From Linum tenue (lineage: Eukaryota > Streptophyta > Magnoliopsida > Malpighiales > Linaceae): 64,000 bases of DNA. A model generated the notes under the pieces. That model saw nothing but the letters and a program-made list of their open reading frames with translations, searched no databases and was not told the origin of the DNA. This document shows positions 1-9,987 of this stretch, piece by piece. A program made the position numbers and the translations under genes. Where the stretch lies: contig CAMGYJ010000011.1 of NCBI GenBank assembly GCA_946122785.1, forward strand, positions 21,701,007 through 21,765,006. The letters run 5' to 3'. Position 1 is the stretch's first letter, and each line of letters begins with the position of its first letter.

Positions 1-829
1 TCCTTTGGCTTATTCTGAAAACTTCCCCTTCTTCTTTCCTTTTGTAGTTTGAGTAACTTTGCTACATGTTTACTAAGCATAGCAAGCTCGTCATCTTCCA
101 TGTCCTCAAGACTCTCCATTTCTTCTTCTTGTATAATAGCCTTGAATGCAATGCCTTTCTTTTCTTTTCTGGGTTCTTCCCCTTCTTCGTTCTTGAGCTT
201 ATCCTCGTGGGTAATTGATGATCCCATTAACTCATCCAAGCTCAACTCATCAAATCCTTGGATTCTTCAATAGCAGTGAACTTGGGAGTCCATTGCTTCG
301 GAAGCGCCCACAAGACTTTTCAGACTAAGTTAGCACTTTCATACACAACTTCCAGATTCCTTAGACTGTTTACTATGGTATGAAACCTATCATTCATCTC
401 TTTTATGGATTCTTCAGGCTTCATGACAAAAGATTCAAACTCCTACTTGAGTTTATTGATTCAAGAGATTTTGACATGTGAAGTACCTTCATGTGCAATT
501 TGCATCTTGTCCCATATCTCCTTTGCTGATTTGCAACGTGTGACCCGATGATACTCTTAAGGACCCAACGCATAGTACATCAGATTTGTTGCTTTTGAAT
601 TTAACTGTAAATTTTTCTTGTCTAGCTCAGTCCACTTCCCTCTTGCTTCCTTAACTTTGAGTGGACCGTCAAGCACAATATTCCATAGATCCCGATCTGT
701 GGAACCTATGAAAATTTCCATTATGTTCCTCCAGTACCTGTAGTGGACTCCTTCCAACCTAGGTGGACGAGTCTGCAAGAATCCATCAGCCATTAAGACA
801 CCATTTCCATTAATCGAACTCGAGCTCAT
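1..829 (-). pseudogene. Copia-type gag fragment (UBN2/DUF4219-like), cut by window edge
   Basis: Read on the minus strand from the ATG at 829, the protein opens with MSSSSINGNG and then PPRLEGVHYRYWRNIME, the usual start of plant copia gag proteins of the UBN2 type. It continues through W-N-I-V-L-D-G and NSKATNLMYYALGP to a stop near position 560. Homology resumes in the same direction (CKSAKEIWDKMQIAHEGT, then FHTIVNSLRNLE and an acidic KGIAFKA region) down to base 1, interrupted by further stops. Gag would form the particle in which the element is reverse transcribed. The primer site and LTR lie just upstream (868-1803), as expected for a 5' end. The stops make this copy non-functional. Protease, integrase and polymerase would lie beyond the left edge. 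Confidence 0.8.
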
Positions 830-867
830 TTTACCGAGGTTGTTAAACCTTCGTTCATTGGCGACCA

Positions 868-880
868 GGCTCTGATACCA
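868..880 (-). other. Primer binding site, initiator tRNA-Met
   Basis: On the minus strand this reads TGGTATCAGAGCC, the standard plant copia primer site complementary to the 3' end of initiator tRNA-Met. It sits two bases from the end of the LTR at 883-1803 and about 40 bp upstream of the gag ATG. Confidence 0.9.
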
Positions 881-882
881 CA

Positions 883-1803
883 TGTTGGATCGTTGAGCAC
901 GAGACGATTTGGCACGAAGTGAGCTCTGCTCCTTTATCTACTCGTCGATTTGAAGCCTGCAAAACTTTCTTCGATCTCTTTTAATAGGATCAAGTGAGAG
1001 TTCTGTAACCTAGGGATTTCGATCGGAAAGAAAAAGAACTCAACCGAGCTTTTTCTCGTTTGACCAGTAGTGGTTAATGAAACTAGGCCTAAAGCCCAAC
1101 AGTTATATATGACCAGGTTTTAAAGCAAGCCCAATTTTAATCTTACCCAAAAGCCTTCTAAACCTTAAGTCCAAGTCGTTTTGCTGCTATTTGTTACTTT
1201 GCAAGAAGAACTCCATCTTCTTCATCGAGCCTTGCTAAGAGCCCTATTTTCTGCACTTTATCAACCAAACCAAAAACAGAGCACAACACAGAAAGCAGCA
1301 AATAAACACTCAGACAAGGACACACGGACTTTTACGTGGTATTCGGCTTGCAAAGTGCAAAGCCAACTAATCCACGGCCAGAAGCTCACGATCCTGTGAA
1401 TTCTGACGATTCACTACTTGTGTTTATAGTTGAAGCTCGACAAACAGAGATTTCTCTCCGAACTCAGAAATCTATCTAACCCAGCTATCCAGATACAATG
1501 TTTCCCCAACACTTAACCCGAATTCTCCCCGAATTCGTCAAGCCCTCTTTTCTTATCAACCTATACTAGCAACGATTCCTTGTGTTTTCTCTGTATATTT
1601 GATCTCTAAAAAGGTGCTCTCTACTAATCAGAATTCCTCTACTTATACTTGAACCATTCTGCCCATTGGAGCTTTCCTTGTTTTGCTTGATCGTGATTTC
1701 TGCACTCTGTACTCCTTTCCTTCTTTGAATTCAGGACTTTAATCGTGTCATTCTTTCCTTATTTGCATTCTTCAATAGAGACGTTGACTGGCTTCTTCCA
1801 ACA
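883..1803 (-). repeat. 5' LTR of the minus-strand copia element
   Basis: The 921-bp segment starts TGTTGGAT and ends TTCCAACA on the plus strand, so its ends are inverted copies (TGTTGGA/TCCAACA) with the required TG...CA termini. One end abuts the tRNA-Met primer site at 868-880. The other abuts unrelated DNA, so the candidate target duplication is CTAGT at 1804-1808; the partner lies outside the window. The only copy seen is this one, so LTR divergence cannot be used for dating. Confidence 0.75.
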
Positions 1804-1941
1804 CTAGTAACGTTAACTTAGCGCTTCTTGGGAGGCAACCCAACATAGGTTTGTTTTCTTTTCCTTATTTTTTTTTTTGTGTCGAGTGAAGATTTCAAGT
1901 GGTCGAGTGGTATCCCCGTGCCAAGTTTTTGTGATTGTGCA
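1804..1941 (+). repeat. Short gypsy-type remnant between two copia elements
   Basis: The string GGGAGGCAACCCAAC at about 1830-1845 is the motif found in reverse orientation in the arrayed elements near 9805 and 14855. This strip is therefore probably a scrap of a related gypsy-type element in plus orientation. Nothing coding is visible. Confidence 0.4.
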
Positions 1942-2371
1942 TGTTGATATGACTTGAATCTGATGATCAGCCGCTACGACTGGTAATCGGGGGTCTCGCT
2001 GCCCGGTCAGCGAGTGGGGTCCAGGGGCAACGCCACAGTGGGGGTGCGGGGGCAACGCCCCCGGCCCATGGTGTATGGGCTCAATGTTATTTGGGTTCTG
2101 GTTCTGGGCTTGGTCTGTAACCGTTTCCTTTGCTAGATTGGATTAGGTTTAGACCCACATGGAGAAGTACTATAAATACTTCTCATACTTCTCTGTAATG
2201 TGTAATCTCCTCGATATAGTGAAATTGGATCTCTCTCGCCCGTGGACGTAGCTAACACACATCGTGTTAGTGAACCATGTAAATCGTGTGTCGTGTTTTC
2301 GATTCTCGCTTTCGTATTCATGCTTTGTCGATTCCGGCGATTTCCCGATCCGTAGCAGCGCGTTTATAACA
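1942..2371 (+). repeat. 5' LTR of copia element
   Basis: It starts TGTTGATATGACTTGAATC and ends ...TAACA just before the primer site. Its first 42 bp recur with one substitution at 6464-6505, which fixes the left boundary. It holds the element promoter (TATA-like box at 2171). Confidence 0.85.
2171..2178 (+). promoter_or_regulatory. TATA-like box of copia LTR
   Basis: TATAAATA lies 200 bp before the LTR end and 254 bp before the gag ATG, a normal place for the U3 promoter. The transcription start is not determined. Confidence 0.6.
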
Positions 2372-2373
2372 AG

Positions 2374-2386
2374 TGGTATCAGAGCC
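2374..2386 (+). other. Primer binding site, initiator tRNA-Met
   Basis: TGGTATCAGAGCC follows the 5' LTR by two bases, the usual spacing in plant copia elements. Confidence 0.93.
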
Positions 2387-2424
2387 ACAATTGGAAATTA
2401 GGCTAGGGTTTTCGATTCAGAAGA

Positions 2425-3654
2425 ATGACGTCGGTGAACATGAAGATCGAAAAGTTCACGGGGAAGAACAGCTTCGTTATATGGCAGATCAAGATGCAGG
2501 CTTTATTAAAACAGCAAGGGCTGTGGGGGCCGCTGTCTGCGAAACAGAAGAAGGCAGCGGTCGATAACGATGAGTGGAATACCCTGGAGGAGAAGGCCCA
2601 CTCGACCATCATGCTATCGTTGTCTGATGACGTCATCATTGAAGTCGCTGCTGAGAAGACTGCCGCGGGCTTGTGGTTGAAACTAGAGAGTCTGTACATG
2701 ACTAAGTCTCTAACCAACAAGCTGCATCTCAAGCAACGGTTGTTCAGCTTGAGGATGCAAGAAGGTACGCCTTTGAGGGAACATCTCGAACAACTTAACT
2801 CTATTTTGCTGGATCTGCGTAATATAGATGTTCAAGTTGATGACGAGGATGCTGCCCTAATCCTGCTGGTTTCTTTGCCGAGTTCATATGAGAATTTCGT
2901 TGATTCTTTTATTGCTGGAAAAGAAAGCGTGTCGTTGGAGGATGTCAGGTCTGCTCTTCATACGAGAGAGATCAGACATAAGGCGTCCGGATCTGGTACA
3001 GTTGGTGAGGCATCGGGTTTGGCTGTTACAGGTGGAAAGGGAAAGAAGAAATCTGGTAAAGGGAATTCGAGCAAGAATTCCAAGGGTCCCGGTCCACAGC
3101 CAGGTGATGCTTGTCACAACTGTAAGGAAGTGGAGCATTGGAAGTACAACTGTCCCAAGAGAAGAGGGCAACAGAAGAAACAAGGTTCAGTTGCCGTGGC
3201 AGAAGTGGACAACAGTTCTGAAGACGATCTCGCCTTGGCTGTAGATGAGAAGGCACATCGTGGTGATGTGTGGTTTCTGGATACTGCAGCCTCATATCAT
3301 ATGTCTCCGAACAGGGATTGCTTCACAACCTACGAGCAGATAGATGGTGGTAACGTGGTCATGGCTAATGGAGTTTTCTGCAAGGTTGTTGGAATCGGGT
3401 CCATAAAGGTTCGGACACATGATGGTTCATTCTGTACCGTGAATGATGTCAGGCATGTTCCACGAATGACAAAAAACCTGATCTCCTTGAGTCTACTCGA
3501 CAGTAAGGGTTTCAGCTTCAAAGGAAAAGGTGGAGTTGTGTATGCCTGCAAGGGTTCGAGGAAGGTACTGAAGGGCGTGAAGCGTGGGACCTTGTATGCA
3601 TTACAAGGGTCTGTGTTGTCTGGTTCTGCTGCAGTTGCATCGTCTCAGGTTTAA
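2425..3654 (+). CDS. Copia gag and protease part of polyprotein
   Basis: This 409-residue frame begins MTSVNMKIEKFTGKN, 39 bp after the primer site, so the first ATG is the natural start. Residues 1-180 are the retrotransposon gag domain. At about residues 231-244 is a zinc knuckle CHNCKEVEHWKYNC (CX2CX4HX4C); the glycine usually found before the histidine is Glu here. The aspartic protease starts at about residue 280 with DVWFLDTAASYHM, where the usual catalytic D-S/T-G/A is D-T-A. The frame stops at TAA (3652-3654), but the same frame continues into pre-integrase homology, so the natural product was a longer polyprotein. The stop is most simply a CAA-to-TAA change. Gag packages the element RNA; the protease would cut the polyprotein. 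Confidence 0.92.
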   Translation: MTSVNMKIEKFTGKNSFVIWQIKMQALLKQQGLWGPLSAKQKKAAVDNDEWNTLEEKAHSTIMLSLSDDVIIEVAAEKTAAGLWLKLESLYMTKSLTNKLHLKQRLFSLRMQEGTPLREHLEQLNSILLDLRNIDVQVDDEDAALILLVSLPSSYENFVDSFIAGKESVSLEDVRSALHTREIRHKASGSGTVGEASGLAVTGGKGKKKSGKGNSSKNSKGPGPQPGDACHNCKEVEHWKYNCPKRRGQQKKQGSVAVAEVDNSSEDDLALAVDEKAHRGDVWFLDTAASYHMSPNRDCFTTYEQIDGGNVVMANGVFCKVVGIGSIKVRTHDGSFCTVNDVRHVPRMTKNLISLSLLDSKGFSFKGKGGVVYACKGSRKVLKGVKRGTLYALQGSVLSGSAAVASSQV

Positions 3655-5148
3655 CAGGAAGATATGACCACTCTCTGGCACATGAGACTGGGGCATATGA
3701 GTGAACGGGGGATGTAAGTTCTATCGAAGAGGGATCTTCTTTGCAGGCACAAGGTGCAGAATTTGGAATTCTGTGAGCATTGTGTGTTTGGGAAGCTACA
3801 TCGCAGCAAGTTTCCCAAGAAGGGTATCCACTGGACGAAGGGGATACTAGATTACCTCCACTCTGACTGTTGGGGTCCTTCACGAGTTGAATCCATTGGA
3901 GGCAGCAGGTATTTTCTGCCTATTATTGATGATTATTCCAGATTTACTTGGATTTTCATGATGAAGCAGAAAAGTGAGGCTTTCAGGAAGTTCAAGCAGT
4001 GGAAGACATTGGTGGAGAATCAGACCGGTAAGAAGATCAAGAAGCTGCGAACGGACAATGGTCTGGAGTTCTGCAGTTCTGAGTTCAACGAATTCTGCAA
4101 GGATGAAGGGATTGCCCGTCATCGGACTGTTAGAGATACACCCCAGCAGAATGGCGTTGCAGAAAGGATGAACCAGACATTGTTGGAGAGAGCATGGTGC
4201 ATGCTCTCTAATGCTGGACTAGAGAGAAGATTCTGGGCAGAAGCAGTAAACATGGCGTGCTTCCTGATCAACCGTGGACCACACACAGGTATCGAGTGTA
4301 AGACTCCTTATGAAGTGTGGTATGGTAAGCCTGCTGATTACTCTTCACTGAAAGTTTTTGGGTGTCCTGTTTATTATCACGTGGATGAGGGTAAACTGAA
4401 CCCAAGGGCAAAGAAGGGTGTATTTGTGGGTTACAGAGATGGAGTTAAGGGATTTCGAGTCTGGTCACCTTCTGAGCATCGAGTTATACTTAGTAGAAAT
4501 GTGATATTTGATGAGAAGTCTATGTTTAACCCCATGTTGAAGGTTACTGTTGCTGAAGGTAGTAGGAATGTTGATAAGCAGGTGGAGCTGCAAACTCTCA
4601 ATGAGAGTGAGTTTGAGCACCAAGGTGGAGAAGATCAACATGATGAGGATGTCTCTGCAGAACCAGAAACTTCAGAGTACAGTGCACGAGCTCAACAGTC
4701 TATTGCTTCCGGTAGACCGAAGAGAGCGACTGCAGGAGTACCTCCACAGAGGTATGGCTTCGAGGACATGGTGGCGTATTCATTTCAGGTTGCTAAGGAA
4801 GTGGATGCAGGAGAGCCACAGTCCTATAGAGAAGCAGTTTCGGGTGGTGAAGCTGATCAGTGGCTTGCCGCAATGGGAGATGAGATGGAATCCCATGATA
4901 GGAATCAGACTTGGGAGCTAGTCAAACGACCACAGGGAAGGAAGATTGTTACAAACAAGTGGATCTACAAGAAGAAGGAAGGAATCACTTCTAAAGAGGG
5001 CATGAAATTTAAAGCTTGGGTGGTTGCACGAGGCTTCTTGCAGAGGGAAGGAGTTGACTATAATGAGATTTTCTCACCAGTGGTCAGACATACTTCGATC
5101 AGAGTGCTACTAGCAATAGTGGCACATTATGACTTGGAGCTCGAGTAG
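3655..5148 (+). pseudogene. Copia integrase and start of reverse transcriptase, with nonsense codons
   Basis: In frame with gag. The pre-integrase zinc motif (LWHMRLGHM ... CEHCVFGK) is broken by a TAA at 3715-3717. The integrase core then reads cleanly, with catalytic residues in DYLHSDCWG, RTDNGLEFCSSEF and PQQNGVAERMNQTL (D, D and E). The family-typical GYRDGVKGFRVW region near 4430 follows. An acidic linker leads to the RT entry region NKWIYKKKEG and the motif EIFSPVVRHTSIRVLLA. The segment ends in TAG at 5146-5148, where relatives have Gln ([15 protein letters not shown]). Both stops are one C-to-T change from Gln codons. Integrase would insert the cDNA into the genome. Confidence 0.9.
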
Positions 5149-6369
5149 CTAGACGTGAAGACAGCTTTCCTACATGGAGAGTTGGAAGAAGAAATTTACA
5201 TGACTCAGCCAGAAGGATTCGAGGTTCCGGGAAAAGAAGACTATGTTTGTAAGTTGAAGAAGTCCTTGTATGGGCTTAAGCAATCTCCGAGGCAGTGGTA
5301 CAAGAGATTTGACAGTTACATGCTTGAGCTGGGCTACATCAGAAGTCCATATGATTGTTGTGTATATCACAGCAAGGCAGAGGATGGTTCGATGATATAT
5401 CTAGTTCTGTATGTGGATGATATGCTCATAGCTGCGAGGTTAAAGTCTGATATCCAGAAGTTAAAGGGGCTTCTCAGTGCTGAGTTTGAGATGAAGGATA
5501 TGGGAGTTGCTCAGAAGATCTTGGGTATGGAGATTTACAGGGACAGGTCGAAGAAGAAGCTTTTCTTGTCACAGAAGAGCTACATCCAGAAGATATTGTC
5601 GAGGTTTGGCATGTCTTCAGCAAAGCCCTTAAATACTCCTAGTGCTTCAAATGTTCATCTATCCTCAGCTTATGCACCGCAATCAGAGGCTGAGAAGGAG
5701 TACATGTCGAGAGTCCCATATGCTAGTGCAGTAGGTAGCTTGATGTACGCTATGATATGCACTAGACCTGATCTTGCACATGATGTTAGTGTTGTCAGCA
5801 GGTTTATGATACAACCTGGGAAGGAGCATTGGCAAGCTGTGAAGAGGATCTTCCGGTACCTTAAGGGTACACCTGATGTGGGGATTAGTTTCGAAAGTGA
5901 TACAGAGTGCTTGGTGTCTGGGTATTCTGACTCGGACTATGCTGGAGATGTTGACACGAGGAGATCAATGACCGGTTATGTATTCACTCTTGGGAGTTCT
6001 GTAGTGAGCTGGAAGGCAACTTTGCAGTCGGCGGTGACATTGTCTACTACTGAGGCAGAATATATGGCGTTGACAGAAGCTGCTAAGGAGGGAATATGGT
6101 TGAAGGGACTGGTTGGTGATCTTGGTCTACATCATGATCAAGCAGTGGTGTATTGCGACAGTTTGAGTGCAATATGCTTGGTCAAGGATCAAGTCCACCA
6201 TGAGAGGACTAAGCACATCGATGTGAGGTATCATTTCTTGAGGACAGAGAAGAGGATTAAGGTGAAGAAGGTTGGCACCGCGGATAATCCTGCTGATATG
6301 TTCACGAAGCCGGTTCCACATGGCAAGTTCCCACACTGCTTGGACTTGCTGAATGTCTTGAGTGGGTGA
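5149..6369 (+). CDS. Copia reverse transcriptase and RNase H
   Basis: Continues the polyprotein frame after the TAG at 5146. RT motifs seen are [38 protein letters not shown] split over the fingers, [13 protein letters not shown], and the catalytic YVDDML at about 5410-5430. RNase H begins near 5930 with [15 protein letters not shown] and includes [20 protein letters not shown] and [10 protein letters not shown]. It ends normally with a tail ([13 protein letters not shown]) and TGA at 6367-6369. The length and motif order match a complete copia pol C-terminus. It has no other lesion, so this half could still encode a folded enzyme, but there is no gag-linked route to it without reading through stops. 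The LTR remnant follows 94 bp later. Confidence 0.92.
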   Translation, partial: LDVKTAFLHGELEEEIYMTQPEGFEVPGKEDYVCKLKKSLYGLKQSPRQWYKRFDSYMLELGYIRSPYDCCVYHSKAEDGSMIYLVLYVDDMLIAARLKSDIQKLKGLLSAEFEMKDMGVAQKILGMEIYRDRSKKKLFLSQKSYIQKILSRFGMSSAKPLNTPSASNVHLSSAYAPQSEAEKEYMSRVPYASAVGSLMYAMICTRPDLAHDVSVVSRFMIQPGKEHWQAVKRIFRYLKGTPDVGISFESDTECLVSGYSDSDYAGDVDTRRSMTGYVFTLGSSVVSWKATLQSAVTLSTTEAEYMALTEAAKEGIWLKGLVGDLGLHHDQAVVYCDSLSAICLVKDQVHHERTKHIDVRYHFLRTEKRIKVKKVGTADNPADMFTKPVPHGKFPHCLDLLNVLSG

Positions 6370-6463
6370 CTCCGACCTACGGGGCATTGATGGCGGGAGA
6401 GAGAGAAGGAGCAGAGTACATCAGAGATTTCAGAGGAAGAGGATTCAAGTCAAGGTGGAGATT

Positions 6464-6505
6464 TGTTGATATGACTTGAATCGGATGATCAGCCGCTACG
6501 ACTGG
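6464..6505 (+). repeat. Truncated 3' LTR of copia element (42 bp)
   Basis: It is preceded by the polypurine tract CAAGGTGGAGATT (6451-6463) and matches 1942-1983 except at one base. It ends at ACTGG, where the sequence changes to ACATTCCTGATCATG, part of the neighbouring element's ORF (compare 10489). The short shared bases at the join suggest microhomology-mediated repair. Confidence 0.9.
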
Positions 6506-7072
6506 ACATTCCTGATCATGATCATCACGGGCGCTCTCCGTGACAACTTTAGTGTGCTCCACAATGTCCTTGTAGCCTTCTTCCTCCTCCTCCTCTTCTA
6601 GTATGGTAGCAAAAGGGTGATCTGGAGCAGGTTGTGCACAAGATCGCTCAAGATCATCGACGCTCTTCTGAAGGCTCAGGAGGATCTCCTCTGTTTCACG
6701 ATAGGCCTGGGTATAAAGATCCATCCTAGACAATGATCTCTCATTGTCTCGAGCAAGCTTCTCCACGAGAAGCCTCAACTCATAATTTGGATCTGGTTGT
6801 GGAGTGTAGCATGGCTCAGCAGAATGGCTCGTGATGGCCGCCATGGGTAACTCCAGCTCCGATGGCCCTTCTGGTTGTGGGAGAAATTCTTCTTGATAAT
6901 GATGTTGTTCTTGATATGCCCAGGGGTCTGATTGTTCTACGTAGTAAGGGGGTTGGTACTGGAACCCGAATCCATAGTATTCTCCTCCTTGATTGTTGCA
7001 GGGAGTCTCGGGGTAATACCACTCGGATGGTGATGGATACCCCCAATGCTTGCAGAAGCCATGAGGATCCAT
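6506..7072 (-). pseudogene. Acidic ORF of non-autonomous gypsy-like element, copy A, truncated
   Basis: On the minus strand from the ATG at 7072 the protein starts MDPHGFCKHWGYPSPSEWYY. It is rich in Pro, Tyr and Gln for about 90 residues, then has a heptad-like stretch (YELRLLVEKLARDNERSLSRMD ... LLSLQKSVDDLERS), likely a coiled coil, and an EEEEEE acidic run. It matches copies B and C until position 6506, where the copia 3' LTR fragment replaces the rest. The open frame continues through that LTR in antisense (VVAADHPIQVIST) to 6377, giving an accidental fusion. I do not recognise a known domain. Similar ORFs sit after the primer site of Athila-derived non-autonomous plant elements and may be gag-like, but that is inference. 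Confidence 0.7.
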
Positions 7073-7183
7073 GATTCAGATCTGCACCAACAAAACGAAA
7101 ACACCCAAGTGAAAAGCAAGGGTGGAAAAGAAAAGTAAAACGCTAAACTAACAAACTTCTGCCTTTCCTAATAATCTAGAAAG

Positions 7184-7201
7184 TCCCCGGCAACGGCGCC
7201 A
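7184..7201 (-). other. Primer binding site, tRNA-Asp (LTR1)
   Basis: On the minus strand this is TGGCGCCGTTGCCGGGGA, complementary to the 3' end of plant tRNA-Asp and typical of Athila-like gypsy elements. The same site recurs at 11159-11176 and 16211-16228. Confidence 0.88.
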
Positions 7202-7207
7202 AAAACT

Positions 7208-8032
7208 TGACTCGCTATGACACAACTCTTAATAATGGCCAAGTGTAACCAATGAAAGGGACTGCAGTATAGTGGCTCAAGTAATAAATATCGAATCCAC
7301 GGGTCTCTAGAGTTACTATTACTCAGCTTCGGTTCATTATCTAGCAAACCAGATTAAGATGGAAGTACTAAAACTACTCTAACAAACTACAGTTAAAGTT
7401 AATCTAATTACAGGTTGGGAACTCACTTAGGTATGATTCCCCCTAGACACTAGCCAGATTAATGATTGATGATCTCTAACATGTTACACTTTCATTCACA
7501 ATACGGAGAATCCTTGACTAGACCTTGAGTATCGACTAAAGGAACAAGGCCCTCTTGAGTCAATTGCCTAGAGGGACGTATTCTTCTCTAGAACAACCGA
7601 TCAAGGCGTTCTAAACTAGATTCCCACTATCGAATGAGGTTCTCAATCGATACAAAGCATTGAATCAACCCTCAACTAAAGCAATCGATCCAATACTATC
7701 AATCTATGGTGCTCTATTGACCTAATCAGGTATTCGCTCTCATAGGATCAAAGCAGAATCAATAATCTCGACTAAAGCAAAATTGAATCATGAAAACGTG
7801 CATAGATTGAATATGAACTCAATATTATCAAGTAGGAGTACTCATACAATCATCCAATCAAACAAACATAGCTAGGGTTCCTCAAAACCTAAGTGAAGGG
7901 AAGTTACTCCATAGAGAAGAGAGAGACTGCAGTAAGAATCTTCAGATGATTAGTCTTCAAGTCCGGGCTTGTTCCTCGAGCTTCCAAGGCGAAGAAATCC
8001 TCCAATTCCACTCCAAGAATGCCCTCAAATCA

Positions 8033-8077
<45 letters not shown>

Positions 8078-8732
8078 GTTCGTCCCTTGGGTGTTTGGGA
8101 TCCAAAACCTAGCTCCCCCTTGCAAAAACGCACAAAACAGACTTTTAAAAGCCTGCGTTCGCGATCCCCGGTCAAAATCCCCTGTCGGGTATTTTACGTC
8201 ACGGCCTGGGATTTTTGGTTCATGACCGGGGATTTTTGGTTCACGATAGGGGATTTTTGAAAATACAACCTCTGGAGACAGGGGAAAATTCCCTGTCAAG
8301 GCCAAAAATCCCCTGCCGGGGATTTTAGCGTCACGATAGGGCCCCCTTCTGTTCCTCAGAGAAGCCCGAAACCAATTTTCCCCTATCTTTGATTATTCGT
8401 TTCTCCCTCGTTCGGACTCCAAATCAGGTGACGTTTGATCCCAGACGCTCGTAGTCTCGTCCTCTTTCTTCTCATGACAAGATTACATGATTATATGGTC
8501 ACAAACTGAGGTAGAAATCCATATTTTTCAAGTCATACACGAGTTTCTTCCCCCGAGTCGCCAATTGATCTCCGATTGACTTGAAACTTGCGCCTACGCT
8601 TCACTTTATGTGCTAGGACCTGAAATGTGACAAAGGAACAAAACCTAGCTTAAAATAGGACAAATAAGCAATAATGCAAGCTTAAACGATCAAGAAACAA
8701 AGGGGAAAACATGTGCAAATATCGAGTCATCA
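7208..8732 (-). repeat. LTR1 of the arrayed gypsy-like element
   Basis: This 1,525-bp LTR has plus-strand ends TGACTCGC and CGAGTCATCA, so it reads TGATGACTCG...GCGAGTCA on the minus strand. The left end is next to the tRNA-Asp primer site (7184-7201) and the right end is next to a polypurine tract (CCCCCC on the plus strand, 8735-8740). It therefore serves as 5' LTR for the unit on its left and 3' LTR for the unit on its right. It contains a CT repeat at 8035-8074 and repeated GGGGATTTTTGG blocks near 8180-8330. Confidence 0.85.
8035..8074 (+). repeat. CT dinucleotide microsatellite inside LTR1
   Basis: About 20 CT units lie here. The same site has about 8 units in LTR2 (near 12010-12026) and about 11 in LTR3 (near 16472-16494), so it is a fast-changing marker between otherwise very similar LTR copies. 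Confidence 0.9.
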
Positions 8733-9541
8733 AATCCCCCCACACTTAATCGTTTGCTTGTCCCCAAGCAAACCTAACTCAAAAAAATGCAGCTCTCCAG
8801 ACCTCTATAGCAACAAACAACCCCGATCGTCGGTAGAGGATTTTCTAGATCATATAGCAGCTTACGAGGTCAAATTGTCTTCTAAGACGTTCCCTATCTC
8901 TCTCAATGCGAGTACTAGACTCATGCTAGGATCATGAGAAGAAGTGGAAGTAAGACAGTCAGTTCATGGATAAAGGGACTCATACAATTCACAACCAAAG
9001 ACTCGTTGTACCGGGGTGCTCTTTCACTTCATTTCACCGTCGGAACCCCTTTTTCACTTTCATTTTATTTCTTTTTCTCTTTTTTTTCATTCACTTGGCG
9101 GGAGTTCCAACTGCAGTCTTTCGCACGGTCGACCCTTATTAGTCGAGCAAGAACAATTTATGTACACCTGGCACTCGCCAAGGTACTTCTTTTAACTCCT
9201 TTTCCTCAACTCGTGTGGAGGGTCAATGAAATTAAGGGGGGTCGGAAGCTCTATCCGTGCCCTTAAAAACACATCCTCGAGTAGGCAAATCGTTCAACGG
9301 GTGGAAGTTTTACTTGTACTAGAGACAACTTAGCTTCACCTTGTAGGAGTACCCCACTAAGGATCACTAAAATCTCCTCCAAAACCCGATTTTGTGCAAT
9401 GAATGGTGCCACACACGTTGGGCTTACCCCATGTTTAGGATTTTGATGATTTCGGCATGGAGGACCAACTGCTTTCCATTTTCCACATGAGCACCCTGTT
9501 CGATACACGAGTCCACAACACCATCCAAACAGAGTCACCAT
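8733..9541 (-). mobile_element. 3' internal region of array unit 1, with polypurine tract
   Basis: Directly right of LTR1 is AAATCCCCCCACACTTAATC, the reverse of a polypurine tract. The remaining 800 bp are non-coding element sequence almost identical to 12684-13491 and 17153-17764. No pol motif is seen. It ends at the hAT insertion; the copied target sequence GTCACCAT occupies 9534-9541. Confidence 0.8.
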
Positions 9542-9708
9542 CAGGGGCGGAGGGAGAGAGTTAGAGGGTGGGTCCCGGGACCCACCCTGGCTCGGGTTAT
9601 AAAATGGTTAATTAGGTACAATAGTTAATCGGGTATGAAAAATAATACGTATTTAAATGAAATTGGTAGACCTTTGAAATATTTGATGTATGATTTATAA
9701 CGAGCGTT
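9542..9708 (+). mobile_element. hAT element, left end only (truncated twin of 13492-14323)
   Basis: It starts CAGGGGCGGAGGGAGAG immediately after GTCACCAT, exactly as the full copy does at 13492. It matches that copy for 167 bp and then jumps to the sequence found at 14764 in the other unit. About 1.1 kb was lost, including the right inverted repeat and the second target duplication. Confidence 0.88.
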
Positions 9709-9987
9709 GAATCTCACAAAGGTTGAGTTATTGACTCTAAAATCAAATAACCAAACCGACTCAACCGATGAAAAATAGAGAAAGAAATGCAAACCGACTA
9801 GTTGGGTTGCCTCCCAACAAGCGCTTCTTTCACGTCGTGAGCCGGACGATGGCTCTTAAGTTTCGGTCCACCCCAAAACCTCCTTGAAGTTGAGGTTCTC
9901 ATCGCTGAGGTGGAGTCTCAAGTCACGAGCATGTGGTATGACATGTGACGGAAGCCCGTGCACTTGATGTGGATGACGCCTCCACCC

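Larger units (their letters stand above)
1942..6505 (+). mobile_element. Ty1/copia retrotransposon, nearly complete, 3' LTR truncated
   Basis: The parts in order are a 430-bp 5' LTR (1942-2371), a tRNA-Met primer site (2374-2386), a single long gag-protease-integrase-RT-RNase H frame (2425-6369), a polypurine tract ending at 6463 and the first 42 bp of the 3' LTR (6464-6505). Copia is assigned because integrase precedes reverse transcriptase. The coding frame has no frameshift but three nonsense codons (3652, 3715, 5146). The 3' LTR stops at ACTGG and runs straight into the minus-strand ORF of a gypsy-like element, so the right end was lost by rearrangement and no target-site duplication can be read. 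It cannot transpose by itself. Lineage within copia (perhaps Tork-like) is a guess. Confidence 0.93.

Noticed and set aside
2403..2732. 109-residue minus-strand frame
   Set aside because: Antisense to copia gag.
7946..8305. Open frames on both strands across the CT repeat in LTR1 (also near 12005 and 16468)
   Set aside because: They exist only because a dinucleotide repeat has no stops; the flanks are LTR sequence and the peptides are low-complexity.
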